Shown: piece after piece, positions 18,498 through 27,607 of the stretch
Layout of the letters: the number at the start of each line of letters is the position of its first letter
How positions within the stretch are numbered: position 1 is the first letter of the stretch
From: Pseudomonas sp. ICMP22404
GTDB taxonomy: Bacteria > Pseudomonadota > Gammaproteobacteria > Pseudomonadales > Pseudomonadaceae
Assembly: GCF_006227205.1 (NCBI RefSeq)
Contig: NZ_VCNG01000021.1
Span: 41,456-105,455, forward strand
DNA: 64,000 nt
Direction of reading: 5' to 3'
Notes under the pieces: generated by a model
What the model was told of the DNA's origin: nothing
Seen by the model: the letters and a program-made list of their open reading frames with translations, nothing else
The model's database searches: none
Translations under genes and position numbers: made by a program

Positions 18498-19598
18498 CTA
18501 CATCCGCCCCGCCGGCGAATACGGCGCAGGATCAATCACCGGCTCACGCCCCAACATCACATCCGTAAACAACCGACACGACGCCGGCGCCAACACCAAC
18601 CCATTGCGATAATGCCCACAGTTCAACCAAAGCCCCGCAAACCCCGGCACCTCACCGATATAAGGCACCCCCGCCGGCGATCCAGGCCGCAATCCGGCCC
18701 AATGCCCGACCACCTCAGCCTCGGCCAGCGCCGGAATCAATTGCTGCGCCGAAGCCTTCAGACTCTCCAGCGCCGCTTCCGTCGGGGTCTTGTCGAAGCC
18801 TTCGCGCTCCAGGGTACTGCCCACCAGGATATGCCCGTCACGCCGCGGAATCGCATAACGGCCCTTGGCCAGGACCATGCTCGACAGGAAGTCGGACGCG
18901 CACTTGTACAAGATCATCTGGCCCTTGACCGGCTCCACCGGCAAGTTCAGACCCAGGGTCTTGAGCAATTCCCCACTCCAGGCCCCAGCAGCCAGCACCA
19001 CCTGATCGCCACGAATCGCCCCGGCCGAGCTGTTCACCCCCACGACACGTCCGCCGTCGCGGATGAATCCAGTGACCTCGCATTGCTCATGCAGCGTGAC
19101 CTCGGGCAGCGACAGCAACGCTGCCTTGAGGGATTTCACCAACCGGGGATTGCGCACGTTCGCCACGTCAGCCATGTGGATCGCCCGGGAGAACCCGGTA
19201 CCCAGTACCGGCACCGCATCGTGGACAGCCGAGATATCCACGGACCGCAACGATCGCCCTTCCCGCGCGGCCCAGGCGAGCGCTTCGTCCTGATCGTCCA
19301 GGTCCAGCCAATAGAGCCCGGTGACATGCACTTGCGGATCAATGCCGGTGGCCGCAAACAAACGCTGGCCCAACTGTGGGTAAAAATCCTGTGACCAGTG
19401 CGCCAGCGCCGTGACCGCCGGGCTGTAGCGCCACGGGTACAACGGCGAAACGATGCCGCCACCGGCCCAGGACGATTCCTGGCCGACACTGGAACGCTCC
19501 AGCAGCACGACACGTTGCCCTTCGGACGCCAGATTGAACGCTGTCAGCAGGCCAATGACTCCGCCGCCGACAATCACCACTTGCTGTTGCCTGGTCAT
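18498..19598 (-). CDS. thiO: Glycine oxidase ThiO, FAD-dependent
   Basis: ThiO oxidises glycine to the imine used for the thiazole ring of thiamine. The 366-residue product has the N-terminal FAD motif VVIVGGGVIGLLTAFNLA, the ESSWAGGGIVSPLYPW segment and the C-terminal WAGLRPGSPAGVPYIGE and GHYRNGLVLAPAS motifs of the DadA-like amine oxidases. No other thi genes are nearby. It follows pilE on the same strand with 58 bases between, so readthrough from the minor-pilin operon is possible. Confidence 0.92.
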   Translation of the reverse strand: MTRQQQVVIVGGGVIGLLTAFNLASEGQRVVLLERSSVGQESSWAGGGIVSPLYPWRYSPAVTALAHWSQDFYPQLGQRLFAATGIDPQVHVTGLYWLDLDDQDEALAWAAREGRSLRSVDISAVHDAVPVLGTGFSRAIHMADVANVRNPRLVKSLKAALLSLPEVTLHEQCEVTGFIRDGGRVVGVNSSAGAIRGDQVVLAAGAWSGELLKTLGLNLPVEPVKGQMILYKCASDFLSSMVLAKGRYAIPRRDGHILVGSTLEREGFDKTPTEAALESLKASAQQLIPALAEAEVVGHWAGLRPGSPAGVPYIGEVPGFAGLWLNCGHYRNGLVLAPASCRLFTDVMLGREPVIDPAPYSPAGRM

Positions 19599-19656
19599 GT
19601 TCTGATTCGACTCGTAAGACTGTAGGGCGCGACGCCGCGTCCTAAAAAAATAAAGC

Positions 19657-20058
19657 TCAGCGACCCCAGCAATCCTTGGTGGTCAGCCCGGACGCGGCGT
19701 TGAGCATGCTGCGCACGCCGGTGTTGTTGATGGTGAAGTCACCGCACTTGTCCGTCGCCATGGACGAGCCACTTTTACGTACCGCGGTCAGGGTAAAGCT
19801 CTGGTCCGCCAACGTCCGGTTGATGGTATAGAAATCATTGCCATTGCTCAGCCCGGTCGCGTTGGTATAGACATTGTTCTTCGAATAGTAGCGCTCGAGT
19901 ATCTGCGCCTGTTCCGACAACAACCCGGCGATTTCGGCGCGGCGGCCCTTTTTCATGTATTCGGTCAGGCTCGGGTAGCCGACGGTGATCACGATACCGA
20001 TGATCGCGATCACGATCATGATTTCGATCAAGGTGAAACCCCGGTTGGTTTTGTGCAT
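19657..20058 (-). CDS. pilE: Type IV minor pilin PilE
   Basis: This 133-residue prepilin has a short leader MHKTNRG, then the methylated-helix motif FTLIEIMIVIAIIGIVITVG with Glu5. Two cysteines near the C-terminus (KCGDF and DCWGR) probably form the pilin disulfide loop. AAGGGA precedes the ATG at 20058, so the in-frame start at 20088 is not used. It starts 11 bases after the pilY1 stop, and no pilY2 gene lies between, unlike PAO1. PilE belongs to the priming complex at the pilus tip. Confidence 0.92.
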   Translation of the reverse strand: MHKTNRGFTLIEIMIVIAIIGIVITVGYPSLTEYMKKGRRAEIAGLLSEQAQILERYYSKNNVYTNATGLSNGNDFYTINRTLADQSFTLTAVRKSGSSMATDKCGDFTINNTGVRSMLNAASGLTTKDCWGR

Positions 20059-20069
20059 TCCCTTACCCC

Positions 20070-23000
20070 TCACTGTATTTGTCGCCACATGACGCGACGG
20101 CTGCCGCCAACGGATTTGCTCAGCAGGTCGGTGATACCGCCACCTGAGTCGTTCACGACCATGTTGGTGGCTCCATTGGCACTGACGACGGCACTCAAGG
20201 TCGGGATACCACCGGTGAACACCACCCCGGCGGAGATCGTATCGAGGCTGCTGAGCTTGCCGTCGCCATTGGTGTCGAGCACCGCATAGTTGAGCATCTT
20301 ACCGCTGAACGCATCCACTTCGATCAGCTTGCCGGTGCCAAAGCTGGCGCAGGGGTCGGTGGTGTCCACGGCGGCCGTGGTAAAGACCACGCGCCCAAGC
20401 ACCAGATTGGCCGGGTTGATCACCCGCTCCCCGGTCAGCGCGTTGTTATACACCAGGGGCAGGTACCAGCCTTTTTTCGCAGGGTAAGTCACGTCGGTCT
20501 GGCTGGTGGTCACGAACTGCCCCGTGCTGCCCGAGAATACGCCGGTAATCGATTGAGCCTGCAGGCTCGACACCGTAATCTGCCCGGCACCACCGACGGC
20601 GTCCCAGATCGAATAGAACCCCTGCAGATCCTTGTTGAGCTTGTCAGTCGCCTCGTTGAACTTACCGGTACCGAAAAAGACCTGGACCCCACCCTGGGGG
20701 TTGTCCGCCAGCAACGGTTGAACGGTGATGGGCTGGGTCGCCCCACCGGACGCCGTGAACAAGGGCTGGCCGGCAAACGCCAGGCCCCAGGTGGTCGGGG
20801 AGGTGCCGCTGAGGTCGAATTTCCACATCCGTCCTTTCAAGTCACCACCGTAGGCAGCCTGCACCACATTCTGGGAGTTGACCCGAAGCTTGACCGAGGA
20901 CAAGCCGTTATCGGTCTCGCTGCTGTTGATGACGATCTTGCGGATCAGCGAACCGTCACGGATATCCACCACATACAACGCCGCCACGCCGCTGTTGCTG
21001 CCGTAGCCATTGGAAATGAACGCCGCCCAGCGACCGTCCGCCAGCCGGGCGACTTCCGGGCGGGCATAGGCGTAGCCCAGGTCGTTGAAGGTATTGGCGG
21101 TGTTGGCCACGGCCGGCGCGCTGATTTCCCACAGCGCCCGAAGCGTATTGCCGGCTGCCGCATCGAACAGTTGCACCGCAAAGAAAGTCCTGCCACCGGC
21201 CCCGGTCCCGCCCACGGCTACCGTTTTCCAGGCACTGCCCGATTGCGTATCGAATACACCAATCTGACCATCCACCAGGAATTTGTGGCTCACCCCGTTG
21301 ATGTAATTGGTACTCGCGATGTCATCCAGCCCTGGCAATACGCTCGAAGGCATGTAGGCGTAACGCCGCGTGCCGTTGGCAGCGTTGATGACGCTGAAGA
21401 AGCCGTCATTGGCGTTCACCACGAGGCTGGTGTTCATGGCCCCCGCCTTGGTCGCCAGGTACGTACTGTAGCTGGTGTCGTTCAGCAGGTCCGCAGCGGT
21501 CTGGTCATTGGGCGAGGCCAGCACCAGCGGTGAGTTGATGATGTCCCCCAGCAACGCACTGCGCACCTTCAAGCCGGTTTTGTTGGTGCCTTTGCTCCAC
21601 TCCACCAGGTCGTTGCCAGTGATCCCTGTGGGCAGGTTCTGGCTGAGGGTGGTTTGCTGAGCCGCTGAAAAGTTGCTGTAGGCCAGGGTCACCGGCGCAT
21701 TGGTCGTGGTGTTCCACGATTGATAAAGCGGTGCCGTGGCGCCGGGGACAATGGCGGTGTCGGTGGTCCATTGCACCGCGGCCCTGTTGACCGTGCCTGC
21801 CGAGGTGAAACCGAACGCCCGGATCGTGCCACGCCAATCCTTGGGGTCATAGGTGGTCTGGTAGAAGCTGGACGTGGTGGATAACGTCGCACCGTTGGTG
21901 GTGCCGCCGCCCCCCGACCCGGCCTTGGAGGTGATATCACTCAGGGCCGATGTCAGGGCCGAGTTCAGGCCTTCGCTGTCGGTCGCCTGGTAATACCTGC
22001 CTGCACCGTAGCGAGCGGCGTCGGACAGCATCTGGTTGGTTGCGGTGAAACCAACCGTATAGGTGTTGAGGTACTGCCGGGGGAAATCCGCAGTGTCCCA
22101 GCTCTTGCCGGTGGCATCGGTACCGGTGGAGCGCATGTCGATGTCGAAGGCGAACTTGGCGATGTCGTCCAGGTACAGCGTGTCACCTTCGCCGTCGCCA
22201 TTGGGATCGGCGCCGTCATTGCTGATACCGTCCCAATTTGGCAGGCGGGGGCCTCCCGTCGCGACGGCCTGCGGGTCGTTGGTCGGAAACGTCCGGTCAT
22301 AGGTGGGCAAGCCGTCGGTAATCACCACGCCGAAGTTTTTCTGGCAACGGTACTGGATCGGGCTGGTATAGGTGCTGGGCGTGCCGTTGTAGTACGGCGC
22401 CATTCCCCGGAAATAGCGGGTGACCTCGTAATAGCTCTCGGCCAGCGGTGTATTGGCGACCGCGCCCAGGCCGTTGATGGCATTTATCAAGGAGGTGTAG
22501 TTGGCATTGGCCTGGGTCTGGGTAACGCTGCCGGTCACGGGCGACAGGTCGCTGACAGAACGGGCGATAAAGCCTCCCGGGCCGGAGTTGCTGCTGTTGG
22601 GTGGGTTGAAGGTGGCAAGGCCGATGCGCAAGGCACGGTTGCTGGTGACCAGGTCATTGGAGACATCCCGGGCCACGTTGATTCGGTAATCATTGGGGAT
22701 CGTGCCGGTGGTGAAGTCGCGACTCGAACTGTTGGCCAATGTCAGCAGATAGGACAGGTAGTTGGCTGTGTAGCGGGTATTACCATTGCCCACCGGATCT
22801 GGCAGCTTCAGACAGACCCTACCTATGCTACTTCGATAAAAACCGTACCAACCGCTCGAGCACCCGCCACGAAACAGGCTCGCCAGCAAAACGTTGCCGT
22901 CGTCCGGGTCCAGGCCGGCAATGCTGTTACAGCTCGTACTGGACTGACAGGTGTAGACAGTCGGCCGGGAGATCGTCGGATCAAAATCCGCCGCCCAGAT

Positions 23001-23180
23001 GACATTGTTCATACTCCCCGAATCATCGATCAACAGCATCACGTTCGGCGTCACCGCAGCCGCACTCAACAACGGCGAATCCGAAGGCGTGAACCCATAG
23101 ACCGGGGCATTCAGATAAAGGCTGAGCAGTACACCCCACAGCATCTGCCGCCAGCCATGGCGAGCTTCAATACTTCGCAT
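20070..23180 (-). CDS. pilY1: Pilus tip adhesin / assembly factor PilY1
   Basis: PilY1 is the large tip protein of type IV pili needed for assembly, adhesion and surface sensing. The 1036-residue precursor has a signal sequence (WGVLLSLYLNAPVYG), a von Willebrand A-like part with MIDAS motif DDSGSMNN near residue 50, and a C-terminal PilY1 beta-propeller with a calcium-binding-like loop DTNGDGKLSSLD near residue 990. The N-terminal half contains DPNGDGEGDT. The ATG at 23180 with GGAGAGCATCT upstream overlaps pilX by 14 bases. It is somewhat shorter than the PAO1 protein (about 1160 residues). Confidence 0.93.
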   Translation of the reverse strand: MRSIEARHGWRQMLWGVLLSLYLNAPVYGFTPSDSPLLSAAAVTPNVMLLIDDSGSMNNVIWAADFDPTISRPTVYTCQSSTSCNSIAGLDPDDGNVLLASLFRGGCSSGWYGFYRSSIGRVCLKLPDPVGNGNTRYTANYLSYLLTLANSSSRDFTTGTIPNDYRINVARDVSNDLVTSNRALRIGLATFNPPNSSNSGPGGFIARSVSDLSPVTGSVTQTQANANYTSLINAINGLGAVANTPLAESYYEVTRYFRGMAPYYNGTPSTYTSPIQYRCQKNFGVVITDGLPTYDRTFPTNDPQAVATGGPRLPNWDGISNDGADPNGDGEGDTLYLDDIAKFAFDIDMRSTGTDATGKSWDTADFPRQYLNTYTVGFTATNQMLSDAARYGAGRYYQATDSEGLNSALTSALSDITSKAGSGGGGTTNGATLSTTSSFYQTTYDPKDWRGTIRAFGFTSAGTVNRAAVQWTTDTAIVPGATAPLYQSWNTTTNAPVTLAYSNFSAAQQTTLSQNLPTGITGNDLVEWSKGTNKTGLKVRSALLGDIINSPLVLASPNDQTAADLLNDTSYSTYLATKAGAMNTSLVVNANDGFFSVINAANGTRRYAYMPSSVLPGLDDIASTNYINGVSHKFLVDGQIGVFDTQSGSAWKTVAVGGTGAGGRTFFAVQLFDAAAGNTLRALWEISAPAVANTANTFNDLGYAYARPEVARLADGRWAAFISNGYGSNSGVAALYVVDIRDGSLIRKIVINSSETDNGLSSVKLRVNSQNVVQAAYGGDLKGRMWKFDLSGTSPTTWGLAFAGQPLFTASGGATQPITVQPLLADNPQGGVQVFFGTGKFNEATDKLNKDLQGFYSIWDAVGGAGQITVSSLQAQSITGVFSGSTGQFVTTSQTDVTYPAKKGWYLPLVYNNALTGERVINPANLVLGRVVFTTAAVDTTDPCASFGTGKLIEVDAFSGKMLNYAVLDTNGDGKLSSLDTISAGVVFTGGIPTLSAVVSANGATNMVVNDSGGGITDLLSKSVGGSRRVMWRQIQ

Positions 23181-23646
23181 AGATGCTCTCCACCACGCTG
23201 CGCTGGTTATTCCCCACCACCGCCACCGCCGTGATCCGATACAGCGTCGCCGACGTCCCGTTGGGTACATTGACCGCCGCAAGCGTGGTGCCGATGTTCT
23301 GCACCCCATAAAACCCACCGGCGGCGGCGACCCAGGTGACCCCCGACGATGAGTTGCGCCCTGCCCCCGTCAGCGTGGCGGATTCCGCCGGCGGCGCACA
23401 TTGGGTTGCGGTGGTGCAGACCGCCAGCGAGTAGGTTTCAACTTGCACGGCGTTCTCGCCCATCCTCAGCGCCGCCTCGGCCATCTGGAACGACTGGTTG
23501 CGCAGCATGACGCTACTGGTCATCTTTTCCTGGAGGGTGGCGCTTTGCATCGACGACAGGCCGATCAGCGTGAGGAGCAGCAGGAAGACCAGGCTGACCA
23601 GCAATGCCATGCCGCGCTGACGTTGCCCGAAGGATCTCGATCTCAT
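23167..23646 (-). CDS. pilX: Type IV minor pilin PilX
   Basis: This 159-residue protein has leader MRSRSFGQRQRG and helix MALLVSLVFLLLLTLIGLSS. It lacks the usual Glu5, which is a known feature of PilX and of GspK-like tip pilins. Conserved SFQMAEAALRMGENA follows the helix. The gene is inside the minor-pilin operon, 10 bases after pilW and overlapping pilY1, which fits its role in recruiting PilY1 to the tip complex. Confidence 0.92.
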   Translation of the reverse strand: MRSRSFGQRQRGMALLVSLVFLLLLTLIGLSSMQSATLQEKMTSSVMLRNQSFQMAEAALRMGENAVQVETYSLAVCTTATQCAPPAESATLTGAGRNSSSGVTWVAAAGGFYGVQNIGTTLAAVNVPNGTSATLYRITAVAVVGNNQRSVVESIYAKY

Positions 23647-23656
23647 CAAGCGCCCC

Positions 23657-24370
23657 TCACAAGAGCCGGTTGCGCAAGGCGGCAACTACGTTGAAGGTCT
23701 GGTCGCGCACGTTGTTCTTCGGATCGAAGAGCGTCAGGGTCAGGCGCACGCTGCGGATCAATGCCGGATCCGGCGGGTTGCTGCTGTAGCTCGAGGCCGC
23801 GATGTCCGTCGAGCTGCCGGCCACGCCGAAGGTCACGTTGAACGTGCGGACGTTGTCCACCAGCACCGCCAGGGTCGGATTGCCGGCGCCGGTACCCATC
23901 GACAACTGATTGTTGCTGAAGCTGTAGATCAACCGTCGTACCGGAAACGCCAACTGTCCGGCTGCGGGAGCCCGCGCGCCAGTGTAGGCCGTGGCTGTGG
24001 TGCGGCAGTCGGACAGGACGGTCCAGGTCGGTACACCACCACTGTTGCCCACATCCGTCGTCACCAAGGTCATTTTCAGGTTGGCATTGTCCCAGCGGAT
24101 CGGCGTGATCTGGCTGGCATTGAAGTCCCCTGCCGAGGACGCATCGGTGATGGTGCCCAAGCAACCGAACATCCCCACCATGCGAATTTCCTGGACCATC
24201 TTGCTCAGGGCAAAGCGAGCATCCTCCTGCATCACCGCCGCCGCACTCTGGCTGATGTAGGTGTTCTTCGCGGCGATAAAGATCTGCACCACCCCCAGGA
24301 CCACGATAAGACTGATGACCAGCGCGATCATCAACTCGATCAGGCCAAAGCCCCGGCAGCGCTTGTTCAT
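23657..24370 (-). CDS. pilW: Type IV minor pilin PilW
   Basis: This 237-residue prepilin has leader MNKRCRG and helix FGLIELMIALVISLIVVLGV with Glu5. It is large for a pilin, as PilW is. It has two Cys (FGCLG and DCRTT) in the globular domain. Its start overlaps the pilV stop by four bases, indicating coupled translation. Confidence 0.92.
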   Translation of the reverse strand: MNKRCRGFGLIELMIALVISLIVVLGVVQIFIAAKNTYISQSAAAVMQEDARFALSKMVQEIRMVGMFGCLGTITDASSAGDFNASQITPIRWDNANLKMTLVTTDVGNSGGVPTWTVLSDCRTTATAYTGARAPAAGQLAFPVRRLIYSFSNNQLSMGTGAGNPTLAVLVDNVRTFNVTFGVAGSSTDIAASSYSSNPPDPALIRSVRLTLTLFDPKNNVRDQTFNVVAALRNRLL

Positions 24371-24825
24371 GGCGTCCCCACCGGATCGACGGCAGCGCGG
24401 CTGGTCAGCACGAAACTGCGCCGGGCATCGGCCGCATTGGTGGTGTTGGCGGCCCGGGCATCGTCCCAGGAAATGGTGATGGTGTAGACCCGCTGGTTCA
24501 GCGTGATGGTCCCGGTAGCCGTGGCGCCGCCGAAGCTGGTGATGTTGGTCTTGAAATCGTAGAGGTCCTGGTCCCGGGTCACATTGAGGTTGGGTGAGCT
24601 GGGTGGCGTCACGGTGTAGTCGGCGCCGGAGTTGGCACGAATGCGGTCCAGCATGTCGTAGGCGATGAAGCTGGCCTGGCTGGTCATGCGCGAGCTGTCG
24701 GTGTACTTCAGGGCATTGAGCTGGACCATCGCGGCCCCCAGCAGACCTACGCCAAGAATCAGCACGGCGACCAGCACTTCGATCAGTGTCATGCCCTCCT
24801 GTGGGCTTTTACTGCAACCCTTCAT
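24367..24825 (-). CDS. pilV: Type IV minor pilin PilV
   Basis: This 152-residue prepilin has leader MKGCSKSPQEG and helix MTLIEVLVAVLILGVGLLGA with Glu5. The start at 24825 overlaps the fimU stop (ATGA), and GTGGAAG lies upstream; a longer in-frame start at 24864 would place extra residues before the leader. It is part of the tip-priming minor pilin set. Confidence 0.9.
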   Translation of the reverse strand: MKGCSKSPQEGMTLIEVLVAVLILGVGLLGAAMVQLNALKYTDSSRMTSQASFIAYDMLDRIRANSGADYTVTPPSSPNLNVTRDQDLYDFKTNITSFGGATATGTITLNQRVYTITISWDDARAANTTNAADARRSFVLTSRAAVDPVGTP

Positions 24826-25295
24826 CCGCAACTTCCACCCAATACGATTCGTCCATTGAGGCAAACGCTCAGCGTCCTGCTCTGCGTGCCCCGCACATAA
24901 TTGAAGCTCACCGGTGTGGCCGGTGCCGACAACCCACCCAGGTTGTTGAAATCAATGTTGGTCACATCTGAGGTTAGCGTCAGAGTCGCACCACTGCTCA
25001 TCGCGGGAACAACCCGCAATACATTGGCCGGATTGCCAGTACTGTCGTACACCGTCAGCTCGCCGCTCCAGACGTTGCCCTGGGCGGAGGGACGAATGCG
25101 CGTGGTAATACCCCGGTCGATCGCTTCCATGCGGGCAAAGTTCAGGGCCCGACGCAGGTCGCCGATCTCGGTATCCGCCTTGGTACTCTGCATCGAACCG
25201 GTGAACGCCGGCACTGCCATGGTGATGAGAATCAGCAGTACGCCAAGGGCCACCAACACCTCGATCAGCGTGAAACCTTTTGTACGAAGATCCAT
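24822..25295 (-). CDS. fimU: GspH/FimT-type minor pilin FimU
   Basis: This 157-residue prepilin has leader MDLRTKG and helix FTLIEVLVALGVLLILITMA, followed by a GspH-like domain (ALNFARMEAIDRG). It is the first gene of the minor-pilin operon fimU-pilV-pilW-pilX-pilY1-pilE, with GGAGGG upstream of the ATG. A C-terminal Cys pair (VCLNGRIVLGGSC) may form a disulfide. It diverges from fimT. Confidence 0.9.
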   Translation of the reverse strand: MDLRTKGFTLIEVLVALGVLLILITMAVPAFTGSMQSTKADTEIGDLRRALNFARMEAIDRGITTRIRPSAQGNVWSGELTVYDSTGNPANVLRVVPAMSSGATLTLTSDVTNIDFNNLGGLSAPATPVSFNYVRGTQSRTLSVCLNGRIVLGGSCG

Positions 25296-25391
25296 CGATG
25301 CCCTCCGTTGCCGTCGGCTATACCTGCTTGTGTAACGCTAGAACAAACCATTGGCGCGTGCTTGATGCAGTTCATTCAGGGCAGTGCCCCC

Positions 25392-25539
25392 TGTGGCGAG
25401 GGGATTTAGCGAAACGTCGCACCGCCCCGCTGGGGTGCGCAGCAGCCCTAAATCCTGATACCTCGGTGTGTCGGACAGATTGTGTTGACTGTTTTTGGGG
25501 CTGCTTCGCAGCCCAGCGGGGATAAATCCCCTCGCCACA
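25392..25539. repeat. Inverted repeat pair of the GGGGATAAATCCCC family
   Basis: Ends TGTGGCGAGGGG and CCCCTCGCCACA with CAGCCCAGCGGGG inside have the same layout as at 17079 and 39512. It lies between the divergent fimU and fimT genes, so it separates or overlaps their promoter regions. Confidence 0.85.
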
Positions 25540-25593
25540 ATGAGGCCGCCAAGTTCTCAAGGACCGCTCCACACTCTCCAGGGAGGAGACACC

Positions 25594-26109
25594 ATGCCCC
25601 AACAGGGTTTCAGCCTGATCGAACTGCTCATGGGACTGGCGATTGCCGCAATTGTTCTGCCGTGGGCCAGTTCAAGTTTCAAAGCGCTTGTGGAATCCAC
25701 TGAACGCAACGACACCGCACAACGGTTGGCCAGCGGCTTGCGCAGTGCCCGCAGCGAAGCCATCACCCGCAACCGGGCAGTGACCATTCAAGGGATAGAC
25801 AACGATTGGAGCCAGGGGTGGCAAATCAGATTGGACGACGATGACCGGACACTGCTGGAGCAGCGCAGCAATCGCGCCCGGGTGGTGGGTAACTGGCCGG
25901 TGAAGCATCGGGTCACGTTCGCCGGCCATGGTGCAGCCCTGTTGCCCAGTGGTGCCTTTCAGGCGGGCACTTTGCACGTGTGCGCCCGGCACCAGCCGGT
26001 CAGTCATCATCAAGTGGTGCTGTCACCCACCGGCCGCGTCAGCCTGCGCAGCGAGGAAAGCGTGCAGGCCCTGTGCGAAAAGAACTTAAAGCAGAGAACG
26101 AACGCGTAG
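25594..26109 (+). CDS. fimT: GspH/FimT-type minor pilin FimT
   Basis: This 171-residue prepilin has leader MPQQG and helix FSLIELLMGLAIAAIVLPWA with Glu5, then SGLRSARSEAITRNRAV, the GspH signature helix. FimT in some gammaproteobacteria binds DNA and aids uptake through a C-terminal basic patch; here the C-terminal tail CEKNLKQRTNA is basic, but that role is inference. GGGAGGAG precedes the ATG. The 3' end overlaps the convergent ispH by 24 bases. Confidence 0.88.
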   Translation: MPQQGFSLIELLMGLAIAAIVLPWASSSFKALVESTERNDTAQRLASGLRSARSEAITRNRAVTIQGIDNDWSQGWQIRLDDDDRTLLEQRSNRARVVGNWPVKHRVTFAGHGAALLPSGAFQAGTLHVCARHQPVSHHQVVLSPTGRVSLRSEESVQALCEKNLKQRTNA

Positions 26110-27033
26110 TTCCTTGGGCATGGAGAACGTGATGTTTTCTTCCCGGCCGGCCAGTTCATCGGCCCCGATGGCACCCCAGGCCTGCAATTGCTGGATCACA
26201 CCGCGCACCAGGACTTCCGGCGCAGAAGCACCCGCGGTAATGCCGATGTGCTCGATGCCGTCGAACCAGCTGCGCTGCATGTCCTCGGCACCGTCGATCA
26301 GGTAGGCCGGCGTTCCCATGCGTTCGGCCAACTCGCGCAGGCGATTGGAGTTGGAGCTGTTCGGACTGCCGACCACCAACACGACGTCGCACTCGTCAGC
26401 CAGTTGCTTGACTGCGTCCTGGCGATTCTGGGTGGCGTAGCAGATGTCGTCCTTGCGCGGTCCGCCAATGGCCGGGAAGCGCGAGCGCAACGCATCGATC
26501 ACCCGGCTGGTATCGTCCATGGACAAGGTGGTCTGGGTGACGAAGGCGAGTTTTTCCGGATTACGCACCTGCAGGGCAGCCACGTCTTCCTCGTCCTCCA
26601 CCAGGTAGATCGCGCCGCCATTGCTGGCGTCGTACTGACCCATGGTGCCTTCGACTTCCGGATGCCCTTCGTGGCCGATCAGGATGCACTCACGACCGTC
26701 ACGGCTGTAGCGCGCCACTTCGATGTGCACCTTGGTCACCAAAGGGCAGGTCGCGTCGAACACCTTCAAGCCACGACCCGCCGCTTCGGTACGCACCGCC
26801 TGGGAAACCCCATGGGCACTAAAAATCACGATGACGTCGTCCGGCACCTGGTCCAGTTCCTCGACGAAAATGGCCCCACGGCTACGCAGGTCTTCGACGA
26901 CGAATTTGTTGTGGACCACTTCGTGGCGCACATAGATCGGCGGCCCGAACACTTCCAGGGCGCGGTTGACGATTTCGATCGCCCGGTCCACGCCGGCGCA
27001 GAAGCCACGGGGGTTGGCGAGTTTGATTTGCAT
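26086..27033 (-). CDS. ispH: 4-hydroxy-3-methylbut-2-enyl diphosphate reductase
   Basis: IspH (LytB) is the [4Fe-4S] enzyme of the last step of the MEP pathway, giving IPP and DMAPP. The 315-residue product has the three cluster cysteines in RGFCAGVDRAIEIV, DATCPLVTKVH and DDICYATQNRQ, and the substrate-binding GSPNSSNSNRL motif. It is the last gene of the ileS-lspA-fkpB-ispH arrangement, separated from fkpB by a REPIN. Confidence 0.96.
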   Translation of the reverse strand: MQIKLANPRGFCAGVDRAIEIVNRALEVFGPPIYVRHEVVHNKFVVEDLRSRGAIFVEELDQVPDDVIVIFSAHGVSQAVRTEAAGRGLKVFDATCPLVTKVHIEVARYSRDGRECILIGHEGHPEVEGTMGQYDASNGGAIYLVEDEEDVAALQVRNPEKLAFVTQTTLSMDDTSRVIDALRSRFPAIGGPRKDDICYATQNRQDAVKQLADECDVVLVVGSPNSSNSNRLRELAERMGTPAYLIDGAEDMQRSWFDGIEHIGITAGASAPEVLVRGVIQQLQAWGAIGADELAGREENITFSMPKELRVRSLL

Positions 27034-27047
27034 ACTGTGCCTCGTGT

Positions 27048-27138
27048 CTGTGGGAGCGAGCCTGCTCGCGATGCGGTGGATCAGTCACCTCGGTAGCGAT
27101 AGTGACTCAGCTATCGCGAGCAGGCTCGCTCCCACAGG
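27048..27138. repeat. REPIN within the fkpB-ispH intergenic space
   Basis: An inverted pair (TGTGGGAGCGAGCCTGCTCG and its partner) fills the 136-base gap between two genes usually cotranscribed. Confidence 0.88.
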
Positions 27139-27169
27139 TAGTGTGAGAGCAGTGATTGCCCGTTAAACC

Positions 27170-27607
27170 TTAAACCGCCTTGACCTCGAGGATTTCCACT
27201 TCGAAATTCAAGGTCTTGCCCGCCAAGGGGTGGTTGAAGTCCACGGTCACCTGGACGTCGTCAAAAGCCTTCACCACACCCGGCAACTCGGTATTGGCCG
27301 CGTCGTTGAAGATCACCAGCAAGCCCTCGGACAGTTCCATGTCCTGGAACTGCGAGCGTGGCATGGTCTGCACGTTTTGCGGGTTGGGCTGACCAAAGGC
27401 GTTTTCCGGTGTCACGACCACGGTGCGCTTGTCGCCTGCCTTGAAACCGAAGATCGCCGCCTCGAAGCCTGGCAACAGGTTACCGTCGCCCACCTTGAAC
27501 ACGGCCGGGGCCTTGTCGAAGGTGCTGTCGACGGTGTCGCCGTTTTCCAGGTGCAAGGCGAAGTGAAGCTTCACTTCGGTGTTTTGAGCGATACGCTGCT
27601 CAGTCAT
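27170..27607 (-). CDS. fkpB: FKBP-type peptidyl-prolyl isomerase (SlyD-like) FkpB
   Basis: This 145-residue cytoplasmic prolyl isomerase is of the SlyD/FkpB type: an FKBP core (GDTVDSTFDKAPAVFKVGDG, LLPGFEAAIFGFKAGDK) with an insert-in-flap domain (PENAFGQPNPQNVQTMPRSQF) and no His-rich metal tail, which favours FkpB (SlpA). The ATG overlaps the lspA stop by eight bases. The order ileS-lspA-fkpB-ispH is conserved in gammaproteobacteria. Confidence 0.92.
   Translation of the reverse strand: MTEQRIAQNTEVKLHFALHLENGDTVDSTFDKAPAVFKVGDGNLLPGFEAAIFGFKAGDKRTVVVTPENAFGQPNPQNVQTMPRSQFQDMELSEGLLVIFNDAANTELPGVVKAFDDVQVTVDFNHPLAGKTLNFEVEILEVKAV

Noticed and set aside
19615..19656. Terminator for pilE
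   Set aside because: A 9-base-pair hairpin exists at about 19622-19642, but on the minus strand the T run precedes the stem, so it is not an intrinsic terminator.
19599..19660. TPP riboswitch before thiO
   Set aside because: The 58-base gap is too short and shows none of the conserved CUGAGA / ACCUGA core.
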